From assembly GCA_944800085.1 (NCBI GenBank), contig CALYLO010000013.1, positions 101,001 through 165,000 on the forward strand: 64,000 bases of DNA, given 5' to 3'. The DNA comes from Paenibacillus melissococcoides (GTDB lineage: Bacteria; Bacillota; Bacilli; Paenibacillales; Paenibacillaceae). A model generated the notes under the pieces. It searched no databases, was not told where the DNA came from, and was given only the letters and a program-made list of their open reading frames with translations. This document shows, one piece after another, positions 43,820 through 53,096 of this stretch (its first letter is position 1; every line of letters starts with the position of its first letter). The translations under genes were made by a program, and so were the position numbers.

Positions 43820-45290
43820 ATGTATCGTAGAACCGAAAGCCAGCTTCAGTTGTTCGAAGATTTCTACTTGCCGTTTGGCGGTAAATTAAATAAGGAGAAC
43901 CGTTGGGTTCAACTGGCCGCTATCATCCCGTGGTGGCGGGCAGAAGAACTCTACGCGAAGTCGTTCAAGAAATCAATGCGCGGCCAGATCCCCTTGTCTG
44001 TTCGTATGGCTTTGGGAGCGCTGTACATTCAGGAACGTATGCAGCTCGATGATCGAGAGACGGTCCAGCAGATCACCGAAAATCCGTACTACCAGTACTT
44101 CCTTGGGCTGCCGGCGTTCCAAGATAAGCCTCCGTTTCATCACTCGCTGTTGACCCATTTCCGCAAGCGATTGGGTGCGGATGTCATTGAACGAATCAAC
44201 GATTGGATTTTGGAAGAGGACGCAGAGCGAAAGAAGCAGGAACAAAACAAGAGCGATCCTCAAGATCCTCCAGGCAGCGGCCATGGCTCTGATGGAACAT
44301 CCGTTAATGAAGACGGCAAAAGCAAAGAGAAACCATGCAACAAAGGCACCTTGATGCTCGACGCGACCTGCGCACCGGCCGACATCTCGTATCCGACCGA
44401 TTTGAAATTATTGAACGAGGCGCGGGAAAAACTCGAAGCGATCATCGATGTTCTGCACGAGCCTTTCGTCGGGAAGGCCAAGAAACCGAGAACGTATCGT
44501 CAAACCGCCCGCAAACGCTACCTCGAGATCGCCAAGAAACGGCGAACGGGTGCCAAATCCATCCGGAAAGCGGTTGGCAAACAGCTTCGTTATGTTTCGC
44601 GTAATCTTCGCATCATCGAAATGCTGGCAGCGAAAAGCAGCTTGAATCAACTGGGTTCGCAGCAGTATCGGCAAGTGCGAGCTGTATCGTCAACAGCAAG
44701 AGATGTACGACAAACGGACACACTCGGTGGAAGATCGAATCGTCAGTCTTTCCCAACCGCATGTACGGCCGATTGTCCGCGGGAAAGTGAATGCTCCCGT
44801 CGAGTTTGGAGCAAAGCTGGCGATCAGTCTGGTGGATGGTTACGCTCGGATGGAGAAGCTGTCCTGGGATAACTTCAACGAAAGCATGACACTGAAAGCT
44901 TCCGTGGAGTCGTTCGTCCAGCGATATGGGTGTTATCCGGAAGCCATTCTAGCCGACCAAATCTACCGAAACCGGGAGAACCTTCGCTATTGTAAGGAGC
45001 ACGGCATCCGTCTGAGTGGTCCAAACTTAGGACGTCCGAAGAAAGAAGCGGAACCCGATCGGAACCAGGCCAGACAGGATGCTTCAATGCGTAACGCAAT
45101 CGAAGGAAAATTCGGAGAAGGCAAACGCTCCTACGGACTGGGGCGTATTCGAGCACGCCTTCGAGAGACAAGCGAAACGGTCATTGCCCTGCAACTGCTT
45201 GTTATGAATCTCGAACGCAAGCTGCGCGTTCTCTTTTTGCCGATTTTCAGACTGCTGCTGAATCTGTGCCGTCAGCCTCTGTGGGCCTAA
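43820..45290 (+). pseudogene. IS5/IS1182-type transposase with one frameshift
   Basis: Two overlapping frames make one transposase. The first (43820-44872) encodes the DUF772-type N-terminus (FEDFYLPFGGKLNKENRWVQ, GALYIQERMQLDDRETVQQI) and the first catalytic Asp (LMLDATCAPADISYP). The second, from about 44665 to 45290, continues with ELYRQQQEMYDKRTHSVEDR, the second Asp (ILADQIYRNRENLRYC) and the Glu (NAIEGKFGEGKRSYGLG). A +1 frame change near 44665-44690 (around GGCAAGTGCGAGCTG) restores one protein of about 490 residues. It is a single-base insertion or, less likely, a programmed shift. The stop codon is 9 bases before the group II intron. Confidence 0.85.
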
Positions 45291-45299
45291 AGGCAATAT

Positions 45300-47891
45300 G
45301 TGTGCGACTTGTTTTGCTATAACTGAATAACTTCAGGAAAAGCAAGGACTTTATAAAGAAAAGTCTAACTTTCTATCCGAGAACAGGAATGAGGAATCCA
45401 TGTTTTCCAAAACTGTTCCGTTGAGACTCCTACATGCGTCTTGTTCGGCAGGGCATGAGGTATGAAGCTAGGTGAAGTCGGCAGAAGGAAGCTGGAGCCA
45501 CCAATCAAGGAAGGTATGCTTACTGATATGCCGGACGGCTGAAAAATTGCCTATGGTGAGAATGTTCAAAGGGGAACTGACGAAACTCCGAATGTAAGAA
45601 TCTAAATGCCTACCTCATGGAAACATGTTGACCAATGAATGTTGGGGCAAGTGGCGTAAAGTACAATTACATGTTAGGAAATACGCTATACCGAACAATG
45701 GCGGTATCAAGCTTGCAGGTTCAAAGGAGTCACCTAAGGGCAGTATGCATAGCTAGGATAGAAGGAACAAGGAAAGCAAGGGACGTTGCAACAATGGACT
45801 GCCGTCCAAGACGGTTGCTATAAGGTTACACCGAAATGCATTTACCCTTGTGAGAGTAGGGGCACGACCAATGAAACTTCCGTAATAGAAGTGGAGGAAC
45901 AGCCCTGAGTCTTGTTACTTGACAACAACTTTCCAAAAGTGAACTGTATCGGTCGGGTATGAATGTGGGGACAATCTCTGCAAGGGGGTTGCCACAATAC
46001 AGGCTCTGCGTTATTGGGATTACTATAATCTAACAGATACCTTTACAGACTTACACGAGCAGGCCAAGCAAGGAAAAACATTCAAACGTCTCTATGAACT
46101 AATCACATCAAGAGAAAATATCCTTCTTGCTTACCGTACAATCAAGTCAAATAAGGGATCTAAAACAGCAGGAACAGATGGCAAAACAATCGAGAATCTT
46201 AAAACAATGACAGACAGCGATCTTGTGAACCTTGTTAAAACAAAACTTAAGAATTACCAACCTAAAAAGGTTAGACGGGTCTTTATTCCAAAACCTAATG
46301 GGAGAAAGAGACCACTGGGAATTCCATGCATTCTAGATCGGCTAATACAGCAGTGCTTTAAGCAAGTACTTGAACCAATCGCCGAGGCGCACTTTTATAA
46401 ACATAGTTATGGGTTCAGACCATTGCGCTCCACCCATAATGCATTGGCTAGAGTTCAATTTTTGATTAATAACGGGGGACTTCACTTTATCGTAGACATC
46501 GATATCAAAGGATTCTTCGATAACATTAATCATTCAACCTTGCTAAAGCAGATATGGAATCTTGGAATACACGATCGTAAGGTTTTACGGATTATCAGTC
46601 GAATGCTAAAAGCTGTAATAGAAGGTGAAGGTACTCCTGTAAAAGGAACCCCACAAGGAGGAATTTTATCCCCTTTACTTTCTAACATTGCACTGCACGA
46701 TCTTGATACTTGGGTAGCTGGACAATGGGAGAATTTCCAAACAAAACATGCATATACGAAGAGGAATAAATATAATGCTCTTAAGAAGTCAAAGCTTAAA
46801 GAAGGATTCATCGTCAGATACGCCGATGACTTCAAAATCCTCTGTCGTGATTGGAAAACGGCCCAAAAATGGTTCCATGCCGTAAAACTTTATTTGAAAG
46901 ATCGCCTTAAGTTGGACATTTCCCCTGAGAAATCAAAAATTCTGAATTTGAGGAAACAGAAATCTGAATTTCTCGGCTTTACAATTAAAGCTACAATGAA
47001 GGGGAAAAAGGCAGTTGCACATACCGGTGTGATTGAGAAGAAAAAACAACAGATTAAGATACAATATAAGAAACTTATTCAACATATTCAACAATCACCC
47101 TCAGCCGGTAATGTGCACAAATTCAATAGTTTTGTTCTCGGGATTCACAATTACTTTAGGAAAGCAACGCATGTGTTCATTGAGTTCTCACGACTTGCCT
47201 ATGACCTGAAAAAGTTCACTTATAATCGTTTGAAACGGGCTGGTAAATACGAACATCCTGATAATCCACCTCCGACATATAGGAAGTTTTACTCAACCAG
47301 TTATCGCACGTTCAAGGTGGATGGAGTCTACTTATACCCGATAGTAGATGTAACTACCTCTAACAATCTGAACTTCAGTCAAGAGATAACTCCATTTACT
47401 GTCGAGGGGCGGAAGAGGATTACTAGAAAACTGGTTGGATTTGTACAATCAGAAATCATTATATTAATGAAATCAGACAATCCTCAACGCAGTGCAGAAT
47501 ACTTGGATAATCGGATTAGTAGGTACAGTATGGTCATGGGAAAATGCGAGATCACAGGTATATTCCTTTATGCAGACGATGTGCACTGTCATCATTATCT
47601 TCCAACTTACCTTGGTGGAGATGACAGCTACAATAACCTGAGGATCCTTCATCAAGATGTCCATACACTTATTCATGCCACAAACCAGGAAACGATTATG
47701 AAACTCATAAACATGCTTGGCCTAACAGGCAGCATGATTAAAAAGGTAAACCAATACCGCAAAATGAGTAACTTGGGCACTGTTGTTTAATTCAAGTAGC
47801 AAGATGGAACGCCGTGTGCGGTGAAAGTCGCATGCACGGTGTGGAGGTGGGGAAAAGGTGGCGAGCTATTCAAAGCCTTACCTATACCTAT
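45300..47891 (+). mobile_element. Group II intron, copy B (2,592 bp)
   Basis: Same length and, wherever I compared, same sequence as the copy at 8801-11392, offset 36,499 bases, in the same orientation. It begins GTGTGCGACTTG, ends CCTATACCTAT, and carries the same RT-HNH gene. The 5' exon here ends AAGGCAATAT (copy A has GTGGCAGTAT) and the 3' exon begins TCAGC (copy A TGAAA), defining a short shared target, GGCARTAT-T. Identity implies a recent transposition or gene conversion. Confidence 0.92.
45997..47790 (+). CDS. ltrA: Group II intron reverse transcriptase/maturase (copy B)
   Basis: This frame is identical in translation to copy A and carries the RT palm motif YADD, the maturase region and the HNH nuclease. 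The same situation applies at the 5' end: the first ATG is at 46207, but the conserved RT0 segment (ENILLAYRTIKSNKG) is encoded upstream. The only placed ribosome site, AAGGGGG, lies 8 bases before an ATA at 45997. Both copies share that ATA, so it is not a random recent lesion in one copy. Confidence 0.85.
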   Translation: MQALRYWDYYNLTDTFTDLHEQAKQGKTFKRLYELITSRENILLAYRTIKSNKGSKTAGTDGKTIENLKTMTDSDLVNLVKTKLKNYQPKKVRRVFIPKPNGRKRPLGIPCILDRLIQQCFKQVLEPIAEAHFYKHSYGFRPLRSTHNALARVQFLINNGGLHFIVDIDIKGFFDNINHSTLLKQIWNLGIHDRKVLRIISRMLKAVIEGEGTPVKGTPQGGILSPLLSNIALHDLDTWVAGQWENFQTKHAYTKRNKYNALKKSKLKEGFIVRYADDFKILCRDWKTAQKWFHAVKLYLKDRLKLDISPEKSKILNLRKQKSEFLGFTIKATMKGKKAVAHTGVIEKKKQQIKIQYKKLIQHIQQSPSAGNVHKFNSFVLGIHNYFRKATHVFIEFSRLAYDLKKFTYNRLKRAGKYEHPDNPPPTYRKFYSTSYRTFKVDGVYLYPIVDVTTSNNLNFSQEITPFTVEGRKRITRKLVGFVQSEIIILMKSDNPQRSAEYLDNRISRYSMVMGKCEITGIFLYADDVHCHHYLPTYLGGDDSYNNLRILHQDVHTLIHATNQETIMKLINMLGLTGSMIKKVNQYRKMSNLGTVV

Positions 47892-47981
47892 TCAGCAAGC
47901 CCTAATTATGAAAGCCTGAGCAAATATATTCTAAAAGATATAATAAGTCAATTTAGTGATAAATAAGGGGTTGGAATTGGG

Positions 47982-48725
47982 ATGAAAGGTATAATTTTAG
48001 CAGGTGGGACTGGTTCCCGCCTGTTTCCTTTAACCACAGTGACTAATAAGCATTTATTGCCGGTAGGGAAATACCCAATGATTTTTCATTCCATAAGTAA
48101 GCTTAAACAAGCTGAAATTGCTGATATCCTTATAGTTACAGGTAAGGAACATATGGGAGAGGTAGTTAACCTCCTTGGTAGTGGCAGTGAAATGGGGGTT
48201 TCCTTTACTTATAAAGTTCAAGACCAAGCAGGCGGAATTGCGCAAGCACTTGGTTTGGCTGACCAATTTGTAGGTAATGATCAAATGGTAGTTATATTAG
48301 GTGATAATGTATTCGAAGACGACATTTCCATTTATGTAAAAAAATTTCTAAAACAAAAGCAAGGAGCCAAAATTCTTATTCAACAGGTACATGATCCAAA
48401 TCGTTATGGTGTGGCAGAACTCCAAGGAGAACATATTGTTTCTATTGAGGAAAAGCCACAAAAACCAAAGAGCAACTATGCAGTAACTGGAATTTATATG
48501 TTTGACCATACTGTCTTTGATATTATCAAAACTTTAAAGCCGTCCGGTCGCGGAGAACTTGAAATTACAGACGTGAATAATGCGTATATAAAACGAAAAG
48601 AGTTAACATTTGATATCCTTCAAGGCTGGTGGACAGATGCAGGCACGCATGCGTCGCTTGCAAGAGCGAATGAACTTGCCAAAGACATTACGCTTGGCGA
48701 AGAGTTTGGTAAACTGAGGCTGTGA
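47982..48725 (+). CDS. rmlA: Glucose-1-phosphate thymidylyltransferase (short RmlA type)
   Basis: This enzyme catalyses the first step of dTDP-L-rhamnose synthesis, dTTP plus glucose 1-phosphate. The 247-residue protein has the signature ILAGGTGSRLFPLTTVTNKH then LLPVGKYPMIFHSI, VILGDNVFEDD (metal site), VEEKP-type IVSIEEKPQKPKSNYAVTGI and GWWTDAGTH. It is shorter than E. coli RmlA (about 290), matching the short form in Gram-positive spore-coat and S-layer glycan clusters. AGGGG stands well before the ATG. It begins the rmlACBD operon just downstream of the mobile block, whose insertion may have separated it from its original promoter. Confidence 0.94.
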   Translation: MKGIILAGGTGSRLFPLTTVTNKHLLPVGKYPMIFHSISKLKQAEIADILIVTGKEHMGEVVNLLGSGSEMGVSFTYKVQDQAGGIAQALGLADQFVGNDQMVVILGDNVFEDDISIYVKKFLKQKQGAKILIQQVHDPNRYGVAELQGEHIVSIEEKPQKPKSNYAVTGIYMFDHTVFDIIKTLKPSGRGELEITDVNNAYIKRKELTFDILQGWWTDAGTHASLARANELAKDITLGEEFGKLRL

Positions 48726-48738
48726 GGAGTGATATGAT

Positions 48739-49287
48739 TTGAAAGTGGAAGCTTTGTCACTTAAGGATGTATATATTATCGAACCGGTGCTCCATGGAGA
48801 TCACCGGGGTTTTTTTATGGAAAGTTATAATGAAGATAGGCTTAAGGAACAAGGGATATCTTATAATTTCATTCAGGACAACCATTCCCTATCTGCTGAA
48901 GCTGGAGTAATAAGAGGGCTTCACTACCAACTTCATCCTAAGGCTCAATCAAAGCTTGTGAGAGTAATTTCCGGAGCAATTTATGATGTCATTCTCGATA
49001 TTCGCAAAAATTCCCCCACATTTGGGCAGTGGGTAGGGGTAATTTTAAGTGAATATAATCACCGCCAGCTTTTGGTACCTAAAGGGTTTGCCCATGGTTT
49101 TTGCACGTTGGTCCCTAATACTCAAGTATTTTATAAAGTGGATGAGTATTACTCTCCAGAGCATGATCGAGGTATTCTGTGGAATGATCCGGACCTGAGG
49201 ATTGATTGGCCAACATCACATCCCATTCTTTCTGACAAGGATAAGGTGCACCCTGTCCTCAAAGAGGCAGAATTCAATTTTGAATAG
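48739..49287 (+). CDS. rmlC: dTDP-4-dehydrorhamnose 3,5-epimerase
   Basis: The third step of dTDP-rhamnose synthesis, epimerising C3 and C5 of the keto sugar. The 182-residue cupin shows HGDHRGFFMESYN, FIQDNHSLSAEAGVIRGLHY (catalytic His in RGLHYQ), GAIYDVILDIRKNSPTFGQW and VPKGFAHGFCTL. The start is TTG 48739 with GAGGAG about 10 bases upstream; no in-frame ATG precedes the conserved region. The gap to rmlB is 11 bases. Confidence 0.95.
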   Translation: MKVEALSLKDVYIIEPVLHGDHRGFFMESYNEDRLKEQGISYNFIQDNHSLSAEAGVIRGLHYQLHPKAQSKLVRVISGAIYDVILDIRKNSPTFGQWVGVILSEYNHRQLLVPKGFAHGFCTLVPNTQVFYKVDEYYSPEHDRGILWNDPDLRIDWPTSHPILSDKDKVHPVLKEAEFNFE

Positions 49288-49298
49288 GAGAAAGTCTC

Positions 49299-50315
49299 AT
49301 GAAACTGCTAGTAACTGGTGGTGCGGGATTCATCGGAAGTAATTTTGTCATATACATGTTGAAACAGCACCCGGAATACAAAATTATTAATGTAGACGAT
49401 TTAACCTACGCTGGTAATCTTGAAAACTTGATTGATATACAAGATAACCCCAATTATCGCTTTGTTAAAGCAGATATTGCTGATGCCCAAGCGATGGAGC
49501 AATTATTCAGTGAAGACATTGACGTAGTTGTCAACTTTGCGGCAGAATCTCATGTGGATCGAAGTATTTTAGAACCTGAAATCTTTGTGAAGACAAATGT
49601 ATTAGGAACACAAGTACTTCTTGATGCAGCCAAAAAACACGGTGTCACCAAGTTCGTTCAAGTATCGACGGATGAAGTTTACGGTTCCCTTGGGGAAACG
49701 GGGTTGTTTTCTGAAGCGACTCCACTGACACCTAATAGTCCGTATTCGGCTAGTAAGGCCGGAGGAGATCTGCTGGTACGAGCTTATCATGAGACTTTTG
49801 GTCTCCCTGTGAATATCACGCGTTGTTCGAATAACTATGGGCCCTATCAATTCCCTGAGAAACTTATCCCGTTAATGATTGCCAATGCTCTGAATGATAA
49901 ACAGCTCCCAATTTACGGAGATGGACTTAATGTCCGAGATTGGCTATATGTCGAGGATCATTGCAGCGCCATTGATTTGGTTATTCATAAAGGCCGCGAT
50001 GGTGAAGTGTATAATGTAGGCGGGAATAATGAGCGGACGAACATTCACATTGTTAGAACAATTCTTGAGCAGCTTGGAAAGTCGGAATCGTTAATTAAAT
50101 TTGTGGAAGACCGACTCGGTCATGACCGTCGATATGGAATTGACGCGACCAAGATTAAGACTGAACTTGGCTGGAAGCCTAAGCATATCTTTGAGACAGG
50201 AATTAAAGCAACTATTGAATGGTATTTGAACAACCGAACATGGTGGGAGAGAATACAGTCCGGAGCATACCAAACCTATTATGAAAAACAATACGGGGTA
50301 CGGCTGGGGGAGTAA
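49299..50315 (+). CDS. rmlB: dTDP-glucose 4,6-dehydratase
   Basis: The second step of dTDP-rhamnose synthesis. This 338-residue extended SDR enzyme has TGGAGFIGSNFVIYML for NAD, VNFAAESHVDRSI, VSTDEVYGSLGE (active-site Thr-Asp-Glu), PYSASKAGGDLLVRAY with the YxxxK pair, RCSNNYGPYQFPEKLIP and GDGLNVRDWLYVEDH. AGGAGAAA precedes the ATG. Three bases separate it from rmlD. Confidence 0.97.
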   Translation: MKLLVTGGAGFIGSNFVIYMLKQHPEYKIINVDDLTYAGNLENLIDIQDNPNYRFVKADIADAQAMEQLFSEDIDVVVNFAAESHVDRSILEPEIFVKTNVLGTQVLLDAAKKHGVTKFVQVSTDEVYGSLGETGLFSEATPLTPNSPYSASKAGGDLLVRAYHETFGLPVNITRCSNNYGPYQFPEKLIPLMIANALNDKQLPIYGDGLNVRDWLYVEDHCSAIDLVIHKGRDGEVYNVGGNNERTNIHIVRTILEQLGKSESLIKFVEDRLGHDRRYGIDATKIKTELGWKPKHIFETGIKATIEWYLNNRTWWERIQSGAYQTYYEKQYGVRLGE

Positions 50316-50318
50316 GGG

Positions 50319-51158
50319 ATGAAAGTACTCGTAACAGGCGCTAATGGGCAGTTAGGGGCGGACGTAGTCCGCCTTTTTGCTGAAAAAGGACATCGTGTAA
50401 TACGTATGGGAAGATCGGAATTAGATATTACGGACGAGAAGCGATGCCGAGACATTATTACTGAATTGCAGCCAGAGGCGATCATTCATTGTGCGGCGTA
50501 TACCGCGGTCGACCATGCAGAAACGGATCAAGATAATGCCTATCTGGTGAACGCCATCGGAACAAGAAATATTGCTGCAGCAGCAGAGCATGTGAAAGCC
50601 AAAGTTTGTTATATTAGCACAGACTACGTATTTGACGGCAATAGCTCAAGCCCCTATTATGAATATGACAATACTAACCCATTAACCGTGTACGGAAAAT
50701 CGAAGCGAGCGGGGGAACAATTGGTTCAGTCTCTAAGTTCCCGTTGGTTTATTGTAAGAACGTCCTGGGTGTATGGAGCTTCAGGCAGTAATTTTGTCAA
50801 AACGATGTTAAAGCTTGGTGCTGAACGCGATTCCTTACAAGTCGTCAATGACCAATGGGGCTCGCCGACATACACGTGTGATTTGTCGTTCTTTTTGGAA
50901 GAACTGATTGCGACTGAAAAGTACGGCATCTATCATGCATCGAATACGGGAATATGCACCTGGTATGAATTTGCCAAAGCTATTTTTGAAGAAGCCAAGA
51001 TGGCAGTCCAGGTTGACCCATGTACGACAGAGCAATTTCCGCGCCCGGCTCCTCGGCCTCGTTATTCAGCTTTGGAGCCAATGGCCATTCGAGTGAATGG
51101 CTTTACGCCGATTCGGCACTGGCGGGAAGCGCTGCGTGATTTTTTACATCAACATTGA
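50319..51158 (+). CDS. rmlD: dTDP-4-dehydrorhamnose reductase
   Basis: The last step of dTDP-L-rhamnose synthesis, an NAD(P)H-dependent reduction. The 279-residue protein carries TGANGQLGADVVRLF at the N-terminus, IHCAAYTAVDHAETD, YISTDYVFDG, PLTVYGKSKRAGEQ (YxxxK) and RTSWVYGASGSNFVKTML. GGGGGAGTAAGG stands directly before the ATG. With RmlABC it supplies rhamnose donor for the glycosyltransferases that follow, so the exported glycan very probably contains rhamnose. Confidence 0.96.
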   Translation: MKVLVTGANGQLGADVVRLFAEKGHRVIRMGRSELDITDEKRCRDIITELQPEAIIHCAAYTAVDHAETDQDNAYLVNAIGTRNIAAAAEHVKAKVCYISTDYVFDGNSSSPYYEYDNTNPLTVYGKSKRAGEQLVQSLSSRWFIVRTSWVYGASGSNFVKTMLKLGAERDSLQVVNDQWGSPTYTCDLSFFLEELIATEKYGIYHASNTGICTWYEFAKAIFEEAKMAVQVDPCTTEQFPRPAPRPRYSALEPMAIRVNGFTPIRHWREALRDFLHQH

Positions 51159-51169
51159 GATGGAAGTGA

Positions 51170-52120
51170 ATGAGTATGGGAGAGCAGCGGGGCAAAGTTC
51201 AGATTCTTGTTTCTACTTATAACGGGGAAAAGTATTTGGCGGAGCAGCTCGATAGTCTATTGAAGCAGACTCACTCCCATTTCTTCATTACCATACGTGA
51301 TGACGGTTCATCTGACCGTACAACCGCAATTATTCGCGAATATGTCTCTCACTATCCTCATAAAATAGAGGCGTTTTATGAAAAAAACGTAGGAGTCATT
51401 GTTAGTTTTTTTGACCTTCTTACCAATCATGTTCATAAGGATACAGACTATGTATGCTTCTGCGATCAGGATGATGTATGGATGACGGATAAGCTGGAAA
51501 GTGGGATACATTCATTAAGTAGCCATCCCGGAGGTATACCCATGATGTATTTAACTCCTACACTCATGGTGGATCATACGTTGCAGCCGCTCAACTGTTG
51601 GCCCCCGGTCCCGCAGAAAGGACCATCTTTTTTTAATGCATTGGTTGAAAATATTGCAGTGGGTGCCACGATCATGATCAACCGCCCGGCAATTGATTTG
51701 ATGCAGCGTAAGATGCCGTCTCCCCAAAATATCGTTATGCATGATTGGTGGGCGTATTTGGTTGTATCTGCCTTTGGCAAAGTCATTTATGATAAGAAAC
51801 CAAGCATTTACTATCGCCAGCATCAATATAATGTTGTAGGCGGGCAGCAAGGTTTTCTTGATAAATGGACAAAAAAATGGAACAGTTATAAAAAGCATCG
51901 GGCTCAAAAAATATTATGGACTCAAGCGAAAGAGTTTCAACGTTGCTGGGGAGATTTGTTACCGGGAGAATTGCGAGAGGGGTTGCAGCACTTTCTCCTG
52001 TCAGGCCGGACCCTGACGCGGCGAACTCATTATGCTTTAACGACACCGCTCTACCGGCAATCCAAGTTGGACAATCTCGTTTTTCGCCTTATGATGATTA
52101 GAGGGGACATTCTAAAATGA
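51170..52120 (+). CDS. Family 2 glycosyltransferase, probable rhamnosyltransferase
   Basis: A 316-residue GT-A enzyme of the RfbF/WchA-like group. VQILVSTYNGEKYLAEQLDS and TIRDDGSSDRTTAI (nucleotide site) lead, CFCDQDDVWMTDKLESG provides the metal-binding Asp-x-Asp region, and MHDWWAYLVV the catalytic-base segment. Those motifs are frequent in rhamnosyltransferases. Directly downstream of rmlACBD, it most likely uses dTDP-rhamnose; linkage unknown. An ATG at 51176 is an alternative start. The stop overlaps the next ATG (ATGA). Confidence 0.88.
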   Translation: MSMGEQRGKVQILVSTYNGEKYLAEQLDSLLKQTHSHFFITIRDDGSSDRTTAIIREYVSHYPHKIEAFYEKNVGVIVSFFDLLTNHVHKDTDYVCFCDQDDVWMTDKLESGIHSLSSHPGGIPMMYLTPTLMVDHTLQPLNCWPPVPQKGPSFFNALVENIAVGATIMINRPAIDLMQRKMPSPQNIVMHDWWAYLVVSAFGKVIYDKKPSIYYRQHQYNVVGGQQGFLDKWTKKWNSYKKHRAQKILWTQAKEFQRCWGDLLPGELREGLQHFLLSGRTLTRRTHYALTTPLYRQSKLDNLVFRLMMIRGDILK

Positions 52121-53040
52121 TTGATTTATCCATCATCATCGTCAACTATAACACCAAACAGCTCACGCTGAACTGCATAGAGTCCGTCTACCGATCGGTA
52201 ACGGACTTTCAGTATGAAGTCATCCTGATCGACAACGCTTCCCGCGACGATTCGGTACAAGTCTTCCGTCAGCAATGTCCGCAAGTCGAGCTTATCGCGA
52301 ACGAACAAAACCTTGGCTTCTCCAAGGCTAACAATCAAGGGATGCAAATAGCCAAAGGCCGGTATGTTCTGCTTCTTAATTCCGATACGGTGATCCAACC
52401 GGATACGCTCGATGTGATGATTCGGTTCATGGATGAACATCCAGAAGTCGGAGCATCGGGCTGCAAAGTCGTGCTGCCGGACGGGTCGCTGGATAAGGCA
52501 TGCCGCAGGGGGTTCCCTACGCCGGCGGCCACGTTCTTCTATGTGTCCCGCTTATCGAAGCTGTTCCCAAAGAATCCGAGAATCAATGCGTATCATCGCG
52601 AAGATTTGAACCCCGATGAGGCTTATCCAATCGATTGTTTGATCGGGGCTTTTATGATGGTAAGGCGCGAAGCGATCGATCAGGTCGGCATGTTGGACGA
52701 GCAGTTTTTTATGTATGGGGAAGATGTCGACTGGTGCTATCGGATCAAGCAGGCGGGATGGGTGAATTATTACTACCCGAAGACCCAGATCATTCACTAC
52801 AAACGGGCCAGCAGCCGGAATAAACCGTATAAGATTACGTATGAATTTCATAGGGCGATTTACGTGCTTTACAATAAGCATTTTAAGAAAAAATATCCGT
52901 TCTGGGTGACTGCGCTCATGTATGCCGGGATAGGGGCAAAGCTGGGGCTCGCGATGCTCATGAATGTATTGTCCCGGGCAGGAGCGTCTCTACGTCCGTC
53001 GAAGCCAGCCTATTCCAACAAAAAGGATATATCGTCTTAA
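52117..53040 (+). CDS. Family 2 glycosyltransferase, rhamnosyltransferase-type
   Basis: A 307-residue GT2 enzyme with DLSIIIVNYNTKQLTLNCIE, ILIDNASRDDSV, LLLNSDTVIQPDTLDVM (DxD-like), and LIGAFMMVRREAIDQVGMLD followed by FFMYGEDVDWCYRIKQAG. These are the hallmarks of the WbbL-like (rhamnosyltransferase) group. A C-terminal hydrophobic patch (FWVTALMYAGIGAKLGLAML) may anchor it to the membrane. Base composition returns here to the GC-rich genomic norm. Confidence 0.9.
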   Translation: MIDLSIIIVNYNTKQLTLNCIESVYRSVTDFQYEVILIDNASRDDSVQVFRQQCPQVELIANEQNLGFSKANNQGMQIAKGRYVLLLNSDTVIQPDTLDVMIRFMDEHPEVGASGCKVVLPDGSLDKACRRGFPTPAATFFYVSRLSKLFPKNPRINAYHREDLNPDEAYPIDCLIGAFMMVRREAIDQVGMLDEQFFMYGEDVDWCYRIKQAGWVNYYYPKTQIIHYKRASSRNKPYKITYEFHRAIYVLYNKHFKKKYPFWVTALMYAGIGAKLGLAMLMNVLSRAGASLRPSKPAYSNKKDISS

Positions 53041-53096
53041 CCTTATTGCCGAATCCTAGTATAATGGGGCTAGGTCTAGGAAAAAGAGGGTTGCAT

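Larger units (their letters stand above)
43700..47902 (+). mobile_element. IS5/IS1182-type insertion sequence split by a group II intron
   Basis: The left end GGGCTTGCTGAA at 43700 is matched by TTCAGCAAGCCC ending at 47902. The hexamer TAATTA is duplicated at 43694-43699 and 47903-47908. Between the ends lie a frameshifted transposase and a complete group II intron (45300-47891) that inserted 11 bases from the right terminus. Without the intron the element is 1,611 bp. The single T at the junction is shared by intron and inverted repeat, so the 12-base repeat still appears intact after insertion. Confidence 0.88.
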
